Assembly (NCBI GenBank): GCA_009760855.2
Contig: WPIO01000002.1
Location: 8,348,501 to 8,412,500, forward strand
Direction of reading: 5' to 3'
From: Cristatella mucedo
Lineage: Eukaryota > Bryozoa > Phylactolaemata > Cristatellidae
Length of the DNA stretch: 64,000 nt
Part shown: positions 1 through 10,450 of the stretch, one piece after another
Numbering within the stretch: the stretch's first letter is position 1
How the letters are laid out: every line of letters begins with the position of its first letter
Program-made: the position numbers and the translations under genes
Notes under the pieces: generated by a model
Databases searched by the model: none
Told to the model about the DNA's origin: nothing
What the model saw: the letters and a program-made list of their open reading frames with translations, nothing else

Positions 1-419
1 GCTTCCGCGGTGACGCTCAGAATCAGTCTACTTCCAGACGAAATTGTTGGCTCATTTTAAAAAGAAGTATATACAGACTTTTACGAGGCGCTGGTGAGGT
101 TTGCCGGGCAGTGCAAAAACTGTTTATCCAGTAGCCTAATTTTGGAAAGAAAAAGACAAGCGGTATACTGGTTTGGCTGTTGCGATCGCTGATTGACGAG
201 GTGGCAACATAAAAATGTCACGCTTCCAGCTCGCCCAGCAGCAAGCATCGCCAGCGTGCACTAAATCGACAAGTCGAGTTGACGGCATCGAGCGGTGTTC
301 AAGTGCATCCACAAATTCACCGCGTGAACATATTTCTTACTGTCAGCTTGCACAACTTGGTTTTTCTGTATGCGAGTAGCAAGCCACAGCAAATGCCATA
401 TTAAGAGAGAGAGCTGGTT
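1..419. repeat. Diverged duplicon fragment, left window edge
   Basis: No gene is seen here. Two parts resemble sequence elsewhere in the window. Bases about 14-50 (a stretch reading like tcagtctacttccagacgaa) match 8.42-8.45 kb and 21.61-21.64 kb. Bases about 183-245 (gtggcaa...aaaatgtcacg...agctcgcc) match 8.56-8.63 kb and 21.92-21.98 kb. These are judged by eye as old copies of one intergenic repeat unit. Short open frames here have no coding character. Confidence 0.4.
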
Positions 420-560
420 TGATTCACTGATCAAGGTGCTCGCTAAGACCAAGCTCAAGGTGAATGTATTTAAAGACTGATGCCGTAGGCTCGAGCGCCG
501 AGGCATATGTGAAGCGCCTGTATCTACACAAAGTTATTTTAGAGTGCCATTAAAAGTTTA
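420..560 (+). repeat. SINE2, degenerate copy
   Basis: Contains a degenerate tRNA-like head (gatcaaggtgctcgctaag), a box-B-like GGCTCGAGCGCC and the 3' segment catatgtgaagcgcctgta followed by a weakened LINE-A-type tail. The best copies are at 22.39 kb (+) and 18.43 kb (-). It is heavily decayed and recognised mainly from order and spacing. Confidence 0.5.
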
Positions 561-856
561 TTATTCAATTCACGAGAAATAGAAAGCACGTTATTGAGAG
601 ACAAAGCGTAAGGAAGAATGATGAAAGACGGATAAATGAGAGTGAGAGTGAGAAAGGATAGCTAAGAAAGGGTGTAAGTGAATGTGAGAGTGAGACCTTA
701 GGGTGTTGGGTCTACTGTCAGATATAGGATGGTGTTCAGCCAGCCTAAGTTTAATTTTACTTCAGTACTAGTGAGTGAGAGTGAGGGACAATATGTGAGT
801 AAGTGAGAGTGAAGGCAGCGAAAGAGATATAAAACAGATAGGCTGAAAGAGAGATG

Positions 857-932
<76 letters not shown>

Positions 933-1320
933 AGGAGGGTAGAAGCAAAAGAGAGGAGAACAAGATAGCAGGCAGGTTTAGTAATAATCGAGGTTCATGG
1001 GTATTTTGAAACACCTCCAGACTTCAAAGAGAGTGAGTGGAAAGCAAAGCTCTGCTTAAGATCGAGCCATTGTATGCTTAAAACTATTTTTTGCAAGACC
1101 TACTAACTTGCAAAAGAATGAGCTCACAGAAAAAAAATTAGCCGAACCATACAACTAAGCTGCTCGAATTTAAGCCCATTAAATGTTTCCAATTCAAAGG
1201 CCAGTAAATAATTACATGACTAAAATTATTTGTGAGATAAATATATGCGGTAATTAGACTATAAGCATCAATGTAGCTGAAAAATCCACCCTCATAAGTA
1301 GGAACAGTAAAAAACAAGTG
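560..1320. repeat. Left part of the 10.9-11.9 kb duplicon
   Basis: No gene is seen. The stretch aligns by eye with 10.93-11.87 kb. Shared anchors are ttagtactagtgag followed by gagagtgagggaca (about 763 and 11,353), the GA microsatellite, and an A/T-rich block with aaaggcca...aataatta after it. This places the complete gene at 2.8-5.1 kb inside a larger duplicated block whose second copy is at 10.75-15.24 kb. Confidence 0.6.
861..929. repeat. (GA)n microsatellite
   Basis: A nearly perfect (GA)n run of about 69 bp flanked by imperfect GAGA-rich sequence. The open frame read through it on the minus strand (poly Leu-Ser) is a repeat artefact. Confidence 0.97.
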
Positions 1321-1487
1321 CAATTAAAGTTTAACCTGGGCTACGATAACAAATGCGAATCGTTGATATCATTGCTTTTTGGAATTGTAAGATTCCGTTG
1401 TCAAAATTTTGGATGCGTAAGATTTCATTGTCAAAATGTTTGAAATTAGCTCCGGCTTCCCAGAGTCATTCTTCTTAAAGAATAATA

Positions 1488-2090
1488 AAAATATGTAGTG
1501 CCCTCAGAGAACTTAATATCTCTGTAAAGGCACTGTAAAATTCATTCAAAATAAGTACAAGCGGATGGTTAGTTGTAGCATTCTCAATAAATAACAAAAA
1601 TAACACGGTTTGGGTAGACATCTACAGGTGCGCATGCAATTATGCTAAATGGCAGCATGCCCAGTGTCAGCACGCATAAGCACGTTAAGGACGAATCACG
1701 AGGACCCACGAAATGCCGAGATAAATAGATGGGTTTTTAGTTTCTTTTTAAATAGGACATATCAGTAAATGTCGCGACTAAAGTCTGGAGTGAGTTTCAG
1801 GCTTTGGGTGCATACCAATAGAAGGCATGAGCTCCAAATAATTTGAGATTTGTTCAAGGTATGGCGAACAAATGGATTCCAAAAAAACAGGTATTATGAT
1901 GATAGCCGTCAGCCTGGTGATGGAGTAGATCTGACAGTTAAGCTGGAGTCAAAGAATGAGGGGACCTAAAAGTGAGTGACAAAACCTTCAAGTCTATGCG
2001 TTGCCTGACTTAGTGCCCGTGCAGGTCTGCGAGAAGTGGTGTGATGTGGCGACTATGAAGCTTATGACAGACAAGCTTAGCTACAGAGTT
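1488..2090 (-). mobile_element. LINE-A 3' end, reverse orientation
   Basis: Read on the minus strand this is the 3' part of the CR1/L2-type LINE called LINE-A. The tail hairpin region is at the left (gccctcagagaacttaatatctctg at about 1500-1525), followed by the untranslated segment that recurs in other copies (tagcattctcaataaataac, then the gtcagcacgcataagcac block). The C-terminal reverse-transcriptase-family region is decayed by stops. It is absent from the matching place in the 11-12 kb duplicon copy, so insertion probably followed the duplication, or that part was deleted from the second copy. Confidence 0.75.
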
Positions 2091-2312
2091 TTTATCCAGC
2101 TATTACTCTCAATTTTCATGCATCACCACTATAAAAATGAGCGGTTATTCTTTGTCGACTGCAATATTCACAAGGTCTTGCTTGTGCCCGTTATAGGTGC
2201 ACTCTTTCTTGTGAGAGAGACCCACTCGGCGAGGCTCGAAGAAACTAACGAATGGCTGAGGGTCAAAAGAGAAAGCACTCGTGCGTGGACTACTAAGGCG
2301 GCAAGAGACTAA

Positions 2313-2617
2313 TTATGGCGATTCCTCTCGACTACTTTGGCTATTCAGTTAGGCAGCTAAGATGGGACAAAGTTCACTTTCGCATGCTAATGGATCTGGG
2401 AGTGCCAAGCTGTGGGTCGCACGTCACTAAGAGGTTGTCCTTGCCATCGGTCGCTGATAGTGTTGTCAACGACCGTCAGATAATCTGACCGTTACGACAA
2501 GCCGGCCGTGCTTAGGCCTGGCTTGGCGCGATCTTCACCCAACTCTTCGTGGGAGAGAGCAGCCGTTGCCGTACAGGCACTTGAGTTTGTGCTAGCCCAG
2601 CGGCCACAAGCAAGCAA
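2313..2617 (+). promoter_or_regulatory. Upstream region of the small secreted-protein gene
   Basis: About 300 bp between the LINE-A fragment and the TATA box. It is more GC-rich than the flanks and has no coding frame with exon-like features. It probably holds the proximal promoter of the gene starting near 2.65 kb. No specific factor site can be claimed from sequence alone. Confidence 0.4.
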
Positions 2618-2625
2618 TATAAATA
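2618..2625 (+). promoter_or_regulatory. TATA box (TATAAATA)
   Basis: TATAAATA lies about 30 bp upstream of an initiator-like gTCACg at about 2647-2652, standard core-promoter geometry. A consensus splice donor GTAAGT follows at 2662-2667. The next strong acceptor (tctttttag, ending 2821) joins to the exon with the start codon. The implied first exon is noncoding and very short, about 13 nt if transcription begins at the initiator. Confidence 0.7.
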
Positions 2626-2834
2626 GCTCGTCCTGACTCCAAAGCTGTCACGACGCCACAAGTAAGTGGTGCTGCCGATGCAGTACAAATGGCGACGCGA
2701 GTATCAGAGCATAACCTTTAGAGCTGAGGCGGTTGGGTCAGAAAGCTTCGCGACCCGGTTTCGCAGATCTTCGATCGCCTGGGGCTTTTTTAACAATCCT
2801 TTCAATGCTCGGTCTTTTTAGAACGGTATTGAAG

Positions 2835-5115
2835 ATGCAGACAGCCATCGTGTTCGCCGTGGTCATTGCCAGCGCTTTCGCTGCCGACATCCCCCCATTC
2901 CAGTGCACCAGCAGCAGCTCGTTTGTCTGCAAGTTCCAAGAGATTGGTCACACCATTAAGCACACCGCCGGCGGTCTGGGCGACAAGCTCGCTGATGTTG
3001 GTTTGAACATCCTCGACGCCGTGATCAGCACGGGCACGGACCTGCTCCTCCAGGGCAGCAAGGGTGAGAGCTAGCCACAGCTTTCTGGGCGGCTGTGGCT
3101 CCCAGTCTCCGTTGGCAGGTGGAAGTGTGAAGTTTTATCACGTTTGTTTCATTTGCAGCCGTCCTCGGCACTGTCCATGGCCATCTGTCTGACATCGGCA
3201 AACGCGACCTGCAGATCGCCAGCGCCTTGAGCGACATTGTCCAAAAGGGCAAGCAGTACCTGGAGACCATCGGCCTGAACCTCAAGGTAAGCGCCACCTC
3301 CAAAAGCACGTCCGCGAAGTCAGCTGCAGCAGCTGCTGCAACCTGAGGCCGACGACGTTCACAGCAGCTACGAAACTGACTAGACGCAAGCAGGTGTCCT
3401 CCTGATTACCCTTTCCGCAAACATGGCTTTTTTCAATCTGATGAGTAAGATGGGCAGGAGAGAATAGTGCTGCATCGCATTGCAAGCAGCGGCCGATACT
3501 CACTTAGCCTGCTCCTTTCCACCCCCCTTGCACACAGGGTGACCTCATGGGCACCATTGCCAAGCTGATGGACTTCGCCAGCCAACTGGGCAGCCTGCAG
3601 GTCAGCTACACCTTCGCCGACGACGTCCAAAAGATTATCGGTGAGTGGCATAGGCAGGTGCGATCACCACCATTCCATAGCAATGGCTAGACACTGTGGA
3701 CTGCTAGGGTAGGGCTAGGGCTCACTGGAAAAGTATTATCTAATAGGGCCATGCCATGTACATCCACGTGTGTATCTCACCATGCCACAAAGACTAAGTG
3801 TGTATGCTGTTTTAAATTTTTCATAGTGCATTTAAACGATGAAAAGCTCTGTCTATATATGAGGTAGCTAAAGGACTTCGTTTCATGCAGAAAAAGAGAA
3901 AGTTAGAAACACAAAGTTGAATCAGAATGGCAAATGACAGAGTGAGAAGCTTTAGTAACATGAAAGTAGCAGCTCGTGGTGGCTGGAAGCAATTTGCCAC
4001 GTTCGGAAGTAGAAGAGTTAACGTTGTTGCCTGAAAATTAACTGTCCCTCACTTGAAATTCCCTCACTGTGAAGACTTCTCGTTCACAGATGCCTTCAAG
4101 GCCAAGGCCAGCAACGCTGTCAACCTCATCAAGAACGGCTTGGGAAGCACCATTCAGCAGCTGATCGCCAAGGGTGCTGAGGTGAGCCATCATGCTGCAA
4201 TCCTGGCCTCATCAGCAACACGGGTTGTCCAACTAAGGCATGCTTCTGCCACTAGTTCGTCTGCGACCGGTCGTGCAGTCTTGTTTCCCCTGAGACTTGG
4301 TCACGTTTACTCACAGCTTTCGCACCTTTGGCAGGTACTCGGAGTCGGCAAACGAGGCATCTCCGATGCTCTCGCCGGCGCTGCTAAGTCTCTGTCCGGA
4401 GCTCTCAAGGCCATCACCGATGTTCTGTCTCCTCACGTGCAGACCGTTGTCGACGTAAGCATCTGAGCGCTGCCGTGCTTTTTTTCGGTGAAAGCGGTTA
4501 GATAATAACGATGAAAACAGGAACTGAGCATTTACTCAAACTATTTCGGCAATTAGGGCAAGTCGACCGAGCTGGAACTTGAGCCTCTGACCCCTCCAAC
4601 CTAGAAAACAGCTGCTTGGCATGACAATGTTACGTCCCATTGGTGGTGTCTGCTTTACAACCAAGCCGTACCGATACCCCTGCCCTTTGTCGTTTGCAGC
4701 AAGTGTCCGGCCTTGGCAAGACGCTCGTTGGCCATGCCACCAACCTGGTCAGCGGTGTCAAGGACTCGCTGAGCCAACTTAGCGACAAGCTGAGCGGCCA
4801 CGTCAGCACTCTCCTCGACCACGGCAAGACCCTCGTCCAGCACGGCAAGGACGCCCTCGGCGCCGTCAAGGATGCCGTCTCCGACATTGCCGGTGAGCTG
4901 GTGCTTGTGCTTGAGAACATGCATGCCTCTCGCTAGCTTCCTCATTCGGTCAGCTCCCGAGCTGCTGCTGTTAGGGCGCACGGTACTGAGTGGACTGTGC
5001 CTTTGGCTTTGTAGCCCAGACGCTCAACAATGCCAAGGGATCCCTGCAGGGCGTCATCGGCACCGGCAAGGATGCTCTCGGCGTCATCGTTGACCACGTC
5101 GCCAACGGATACTAA
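2835..5115 (+). CDS. Small secreted amphipathic-helix protein, complete (321 aa), family not recognised
   Basis: Coding exons are 2835-3063, 3159-3286, 3538-3640, 4090-4181, 4335-4454, 4700-4892 and 5015-5115. All introns are GT-AG and the phases (1,0,1,0,0,1) join into one frame of 966 nt including TAA. Residues 1-16 (MQTAIVFAVVIASAFA) are a signal peptide. The mature N-terminus has the only two cysteines (24 and 32), likely a disulfide. The rest lacks Cys and Trp and is a run of Ala/Leu/Val/Lys/Asp-rich helices with loose repeats such as GKTLV.H, KDAL and VKDS, resembling exchangeable apolipoprotein-like or LEA-like helices in character only. Gly-Lys-Arg occurs at 90-92 and 189-191. Codons are GC-rich in the third position against AT-rich introns, suggesting high expression. 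An extracellular lipid-, surface- or matrix-associated role is a guess. A truncated paralogue lies at 13.1-14.2 kb. The exon structure is well supported; the function is unknown. Confidence 0.88.
3840..3975 (-). mobile_element. LINE-B 3' fragment in intron 4 (counting the 5' UTR intron)
   Basis: Read on the minus strand this matches the LINE-B 3' region. On the + strand the run from about tatatgaggtagctaaagg to gaaagtagcagctcg parallels 19,482-19,590 (also minus) and 41,450-41,600 (plus, reverse-complemented). The same remnant sits at the matching intron position of the pseudogene (about 12.83-13.02 kb), so it entered before the block duplicated. Confidence 0.65.
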
Positions 5116-5224
5116 ATAAAGAAGCTCTCTGTCGTCGAGGAATAGTCTCACCATCGCCCTCAATTAGATCTGTTGTTCTTTTGAAATCGAGGCAATATCT
5201 GGCTTTGTAATGGCGGACTGGCAC

Positions 5225-5230
5225 AATAAA
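5225..5230 (+). terminator. Polyadenylation signal AATAAA
   Basis: AATAAA about 110 bp after the stop codon. The surrounding context (gcacAATAAAgga, then ggttaaggctcgga) is conserved at 14,280 in the pseudogene block, which supports this as the main signal. A second AATAAA overlaps the stop codon at 5115-5120. Confidence 0.7.
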
Positions 5231-5239
5231 GGAGTTGTA

Positions 5240-6360
5240 ACTGGTTAAGGCTCGGAAGGGTTTGCTCTGCTAGCTTCTACCGGCGATGGCATTTTATGGC
5301 TGTTCGGGCGTGGGCACTTCTTGGAAAACCAAATGACAAAGAAAAAAGCAACGAGCTGCGGTATTTGCAAAACGGAAGAGGTTAGATGACATCAAACCAC
5401 TACGGTTTGAGTCTAACCGACGGTGGATTTAGTGCGTCGTTCGGCTTTCACGAACTGCTATACGGCAACAAAAAGTTTATTCTAAAGCGACAGGTTTACT
5501 TGCAGTCATAGAATATCTAGCTTCAATTTGTTGTTACATTTACTTTTGAACAAACGACAGATAAGCTAGCTCTACTGTCGCGAGAAAACTGTTGTTTGCA
5601 GAACGGTCTACTTCCGGCGCTGGATGAAAGAAGTCGGCAGGAGTGGTTGTGGCTGATGCCGGGACCTTTATTGCACTGGCATAACCTTGATCTAGATCTG
5701 CCCTGCAAAATTAAAGTTGCTTTCTAAATCTGCTCAGAAAGCTCTAGGATTTTTGGCAATTGGGCCGTTGTATCTAATTCACAAAATTATATTTTAGTAG
5801 ATAAGGTTAAATAGCAGTTAAGTTTGTCCATTATTTTCCGAGCGATGTCAGCTTTTGGACGAAATCGTGCCACTCGGCACTGCCGCTCGGCAAGCTCAAA
5901 AAGAATTTGAAGACTAGAAATTTGAAAAAGCCTGAAAAGCTTTGAAAATGTGAAAGCTTTCGGCGAGCATGCAGCTCAGCGGCATTAGGCAGCTCAGCGA
6001 AGGGGCTCCGCTCGTCAGGTCACCTATCGAAAGGGAGTTAAATATTTAGCAACAATAAAACTGCCGTTGGTAGTTTAACAGCTACAGCATGGCTAGAAAC
6101 TGACGCTGAGCCGCAGGACGGCGCCGCTCGGGCAACCTGTATCGCGGCTAGTACGTATAAAAAATTAAAATTAAAAGATGTGGCCACTCATTTGATCGAG
6201 CGGATTGAATGCGAGAAGCTGGCACTAGAGCAGCTGTGCGATGCGTTCTTCTCAGCAATTTACTCTACTCAATTCTCAAAACCAGCTGCCTCCGCTTTAC
6301 AGTCGCGGTGCACGTGCTGGGATAAAGCATAACTACAGCTCCAATGAGTGGCCATCAGGC
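5240..6360. repeat. 3' flank shared with the pseudogene block
   Basis: No gene is seen. It aligns by eye, with many gaps, to about 14.29-15.23 kb. Anchors include tctgctcagaaa near 5.73 and 14.81 kb, gaaactga.gctgag.cg near 6.10 and 14.99 kb, and ttctcagcaatttt-like sequence near 6.25 and 15.14 kb. This fixes the right edge of the large duplication at about 6.36 and 15.23 kb. Confidence 0.6.
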
Positions 6361-6687
6361 CGACTGCCGCTGCTCCTTGGACTGAGCTCGCGACAGGAAC
6401 TACACCTGAACGCGCGGCTGAATCTAGCCGCGACAAGGCCGCTGAAGGCCGCTGCCACAGCAATCGGGTTGCGCCTGGCGCGTGCCAGCATCCTTTTGAA
6501 ACTCGGCACGGCCAGTATCCGCCGATCTTACTTGCACAGTAGTCAGCGGAGGGATTTCAATTTGCCATGAACTTGTTATGCAAAATCTAAATGTCCGAAG
6601 CGAATCACGCCGGACGCGAGCCTTACGTACCACCCTTCTCAGCCCACCTACAAGGATCGTGGGACTCTCCTGAAGGAGAAACTTCCC

Positions 6688-6862
6688 GAGCCGTGATGGC
6701 ACACTAGGTAAGGCGGTTGCTTTCATGACCTCGGTCCTGAGGTCTCGGGTTCGATTCCTGCGGTAGGCGATCCTTTATCGCCACTGCAAGCGGTGGTGAT
6801 AGCCATCAAGGCTCTTCTGTCACTATACAAAAAGAGGCTATTTAAGCAGCTGTTATTTCTTT
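6688..6862 (+). mobile_element. SINE1, tRNA-derived
   Basis: Box-A-like gatggcacactaggtaagg, then a perfect box B GGTTCGATTCC at about 6750, then a conserved body (ctttatcgccactgcaagcggtggtgatagcc) and the 3' part aaggctcttctgtcactata. Sister copies are at 17.9 (-), 21.7 (+), 33.8 (-) and 37.0 kb (-). Box A and B spacing is that of a tRNA-derived RNA polymerase III promoter. Confidence 0.88.
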
Positions 6863-7084
6863 TAATCAGCACAATGAACAGCCTCCAGAACCAATCTAAA
6901 TTTCGTACGCGGAAAACCGGGAAGTGTGCGCTCGTCACCTAGTAGCGAGGCGCGATGAGACGAGGAGATGGCGACGAAACCCTCGCATACGGGTCCGGAC
7001 AATAGCAGGGGGGAGGGTGGAGGTTGTATTGGACGCACTCAGCCGGGCGGCGTACGTGCGCGTAGCTGTCGAGTAGGCTGCTCC
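6863..7084. other. Intergenic, no gene seen
   Basis: Unique-looking sequence between SINE1 and a purine-rich tandem array. The right part (about 7060-7090, gtagctgtcgagtaggctgctccggagc) is related to 12.27-12.31 kb (gtagctgtcgtcgtggaagcagctccggagc), another sign of block duplication. Confidence 0.4.
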
Positions 7085-7255
7085 GGAGCAAGAAGAGAAG
7101 AGAGATAAGCGAAGAGAAGAGGAGAGAGGGGGAGAGAAGAGGAGAGAAGAGAGAGGCGAGAAGAGAAGAGGAGAGAAGAGAGAGGCGAGAAGAGAAGAGG
7201 AGAGAAGGGGAGAGAAGAGGAGAGAAGAGAGAGGTGAGAAGAGAAGAGATGACAG
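7085..7255 (+). repeat. Purine-only GAGAAGAGGA minisatellite
   Basis: About 170 bp almost entirely A and G on the + strand, built from variants of gagaagaggagagaag, with rare C and T (gaggcgagaag). It has mirror symmetry of the kind that can form triplex DNA. The open frames across it (Ser-Leu-Phe-rich on the minus strand) are artefacts. Confidence 0.9.
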
Positions 7256-8330
7256 CGGCATCGCAAGCCGCCGAACTGGTAGAAAGTCTTCAGCGTGGCG
7301 ACGACTGGGTCATTCGACCCTCGCGGCCATTCACCATCAATTCCAAGCAGTCAGTGGACACTGCTCGCGCCGCCACGAGTTACGACACGCTCACGGGCGG
7401 CGCGCTCGTCAGCACGTCCGGTGGAACGTGCGAGTTCATTTGTGGGCGGGATTGGGCTTAAATGGACCATTTGGCAAATTTTACTATGGTAGGCTCAAAG
7501 GGCGGCAATTTTAGTTTCAGGCCACCTGCTTTAGCCGCGCGTATAGTAGGTTTAGGCTCTCTAAACCAGCACTTGTTCTTGGTGATCGGGAAAGGGCTGA
7601 TACATTTCGCGTAGCTCTTTTGCTAAGATTTAGCCGGTCTTCTGCTAAGCAACTTACTAGCGATCATAGCTTTCCAGTCAAACTATGCAAAGGATTTGAG
7701 AACCGGGTATAGCCACCTTTTAAGTAATCAGCCTCTTTTCCTGCCATCTTGCAAATAAGGTGAATTCTCACAAGCTCAGTGAGATGCAAAACTCCAGTGA
7801 CCCGGGAGGAAGGTACGCTTGGAGAATTTGATGCGAAAAAGCTGAGGTCATCTCAAAAGTCGTTTATTCTTTCCTAGCATATTTTTGCGTCCGTCGGGAA
7901 CTGGATTCTTTATGCATGAGATCAGCCGGTCTGGTTCTAAATCTGCAAGGAATAAGACATAAGATTTTTAGACTAGTTCTATCAACCGTAGGTCAACTCG
8001 GGTGTCGATATAACGATATGAGATGTCAGATAGAAATTACTTCTTTCTCCGCATTTCATCAAAAAACCTGTAATGCATTCACATGTCCGAAACAGGTTAG
8101 TCTTATCCGCCTTCGTTTCCCGTCAGCTGATATGATAACTGGGTGATTTGTCCGAGCCATCTTAGACACCTTTCAGTAGGTCCCTCATTTGCAACACCAG
8201 TTATGTTGTAAAAGCTGTCATTCATTAAAGAGACGCCTATTTGAATTAAGCATTAAGTACGAGCGTCTCTTTTTAAGCTTTTCTGGTTTAGCAGTCTTTT
8301 CAAAATGCATTTGGAAGTTGCTCGTTGTTA
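7256..8330. other. Intergenic, no gene recognised
   Basis: Several short open frames occur (for example 7295-7492, 7916-8146, 8189-8413), but none has a splice context, domain or codon bias like the two real genes. Nothing repetitive could be assigned with confidence. Confidence 0.4.
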
Positions 8331-8735
8331 TGGAAACGTGTCGTTGTCTCCATTGGACCAGCAGACAATCACTCTTGATTAGGTCCGAAGAGCTCCCGTG
8401 GTCGTCCCTCTGAATTACTCAACCTTCAGACGAGAATACTCGTTCGTATTGACAGAAGCCACAGAGAATTTTTAGTGGTGCTGATCAAGCTGACAGGGAG
8501 GTGCGAAAGCTGCGTATCAACAGCTTAATTTTCCTTTGAAAAGACTTTCAGTAAAGCGATTCGACGGTGGCAATCGCCCATTTACGAGCTGGCACTTGAA
8601 AAATGTCAAGCTCCTAGCTCACCAAGCAGCTCAGCTAGCAGTTTTGAATTGACTAGTCTGTTAAAACGCGGCAAGCCGTGTCCCACTGGTGAGATTAATG
8701 CGGTGCCCGTCCGCACTGCTCGCTTTCAGCGAAAA
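8331..8735. repeat. Duplicon unit, copy without SINE1
   Basis: Aligns with 21.54-22.09 kb: gcaatcactcttga...ggtccgaa.agctc, then cagacgagaatactc, gtgcgaaagc, ggtggcaatcgccc and attaatgcggtgc. The 21.7 kb copy contains a SINE1 where this copy, near 8.51-8.53 kb, has none. Confidence 0.65.
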
Positions 8736-9009
8736 GAACTTAGCCTTTGTCCCAGGTTAGCGAGCCTCTGGTGATGCAGGAGCTACACTAGGTAGGGGTG
8801 TGCCAAGCCAGCGGATGGTATTTGTACTTGCGTACGTTACCTCGGTCAAAGTAAAAGAAATGTTGCCAACCAAATGGTGCGGCTTTCTAAGCTCAATCTG
8901 CATTAATTCTACTGACAACGCTTCGCCAACTGCACCATCTTCACATTGTTTTCCGCGTCCCATCTACATTAAATGCTTATATGCGCCCATACATTTGTGC
9001 AGTTTACTA

Positions 9010-9652
9010 TTGACTGCTGTACCTCACTGCTTGCTGGTCTACTGGCTAGTGCAATCAGGCACTTACAGGTGTTGCAGCTAGGCTTGTCTGTCGTAAGTGT
9101 CGCACATGTCACATGACACCCCTGCTTGTCGACCTGCACTGGCTCCCATTCAAGCAAGTAATCGACTTCAAGATTTGTCACTCACTTTCAGGTCCCATCA
9201 TTCTTTGGCTCTAGCCTACCTATCAGATCTAGTCCCCCACCAGGCTAAGCGTCGTACCACCCACTTTTCGGTAATTAACTGTTTAACTATACCTGGCACA
9301 AACTTCAAATCCTTTGAAGACCGTGCCTTTCGTTCGTATGCTCCCAAAGCCTGAAATTTACTTCCGACTTGCGTCACGACATCCCCTGACTTGGCAACAT
9401 TTAAAAAAATTAAAAAACGCACCTGCTTATCACAAAATTTAGTGGGTCCGTGTGATTCGACCTTTAGGCGCTTATGCGTGCTGACACTGTGCATGCTGCC
9501 TATGTCACCCTTAGCAACATTATTCTCGTTGTTTATTGAGCATGCTACCACTATCCATTCGATCGTTTCTTTTGCAGCAAACGTAAAGCACCTAGAAAGA
9601 GATTGAGTTCGCTCAGTGCGCTTTATCAAGTGTGTTATTATTATTTTATGTT
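9010..9652 (+). mobile_element. LINE-A 3' end
   Basis: Conceptual translation gives the C-terminus of a CR1/L2-type ORF2 with motifs recurring across this window: LADL.W.PIKQ-like, ALAYLSDLL.HQAK, CLTIPRTNLKSF.DRAFSSYAPK. It is broken by stops and frame changes. The element ends in the hairpin segment at about 9588-9630 and an ATT-rich tail at about 9635-9650. It is 5'-truncated. Confidence 0.85.
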
Positions 9653-9719
9653 GCATTACACACATTTGTGATGGAACAGATGTACGCTTACGGGTCTTAA
9701 CCTAAATAAACATAAAGAA

Positions 9720-10450
9720 GAGAAGGCTTTGCTGGGTGCAGTTTTCGTTCGTCAACTCTAGGTCTGGGATAACCAGTACTTTATTATTGAGTAACATCAT
9801 CTTCCTCTAGATCTACAGGATTAAGTTAATATTTACAAGAGTAGTTATTAAAGACACGTTTGCATTCCGAATTTAAGGTAGCTAAGGTTCATGTTTATTT
9901 GCACATATTTTGTGCATTTAGCATTTGTGCATTTTGCTTGCATTTAGTTATGGCCAATAAGGAATAAATAGCATTAATACTTCAAATAATCTATAGGCTT
10001 TTTGTTATACATGATTGCATTGATTTTATAGTAAGCGAAAGTCGTGGAACTACAGTATGATAGAAATGCCCCAAACGTTAACCACCTTATCCTGGGCCAT
10101 TTCAACCATTCGAGGCCATTTCACTACTATCAGATTGTTGCAGTGTACCTCTCTATTTAAACCAATCTCTATAATCCTTTTAAACTAGAGTTTTGCTCCA
10201 ATTCTGTGTTAACCATCATGTGAAATTCTAAACTATATGCTTGGTGTTGCATAGGCATCGTGCACTTCTGACCATTTAGCACGCTGACATTGTTTTTGTG
10301 GAATAGCTGCAAATCACGTTATTTAAGGTGGTAATTTAGCGCCTTGCAAAGTTTGATATACTCCGACCAATCAATTAATGCACACACTCTTTTACCTTAG
10401 CCCTTTTCGGAGGCAACTCATTGCCACCAAATATCGCATGGGAATATTGA
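9720..10450. repeat. Duplicon unit paralogous to 22.54-23.45 kb
   Basis: Clear anchors shared with the later copy: gatgccccaaa.gtta, gttgca.tgtacctctctattta, ggtattgcat.ggcatc-type sequence and ttagcccttttcggaggc...attgcca.caaatatcg. No coding content. The later copy has an extra run of about 170 bp built on GAATTC (23.13-23.30 kb) that is missing here. Confidence 0.7.

Noticed and set aside
757..1014. 85-codon minus-strand frame that looks like a signal peptide
   Set aside because: The hydrophobic core is translated (GA)n on the opposite strand.
2001..2312. 103-codon + strand frame just upstream of the secreted-protein gene
   Set aside because: Begins inside a reversed LINE-A fragment and has no coding signature.
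4655..4981. 108-codon minus-strand frame
   Set aside because: Antisense shadow of coding exon 6 of the small secreted-protein gene (4700-4892), caused by its GC-rich third positions.
9216..9665. 149-codon minus-strand frame
   Set aside because: Antisense of a LINE-A 3' end; the + strand carries the recognisable LINE motifs.
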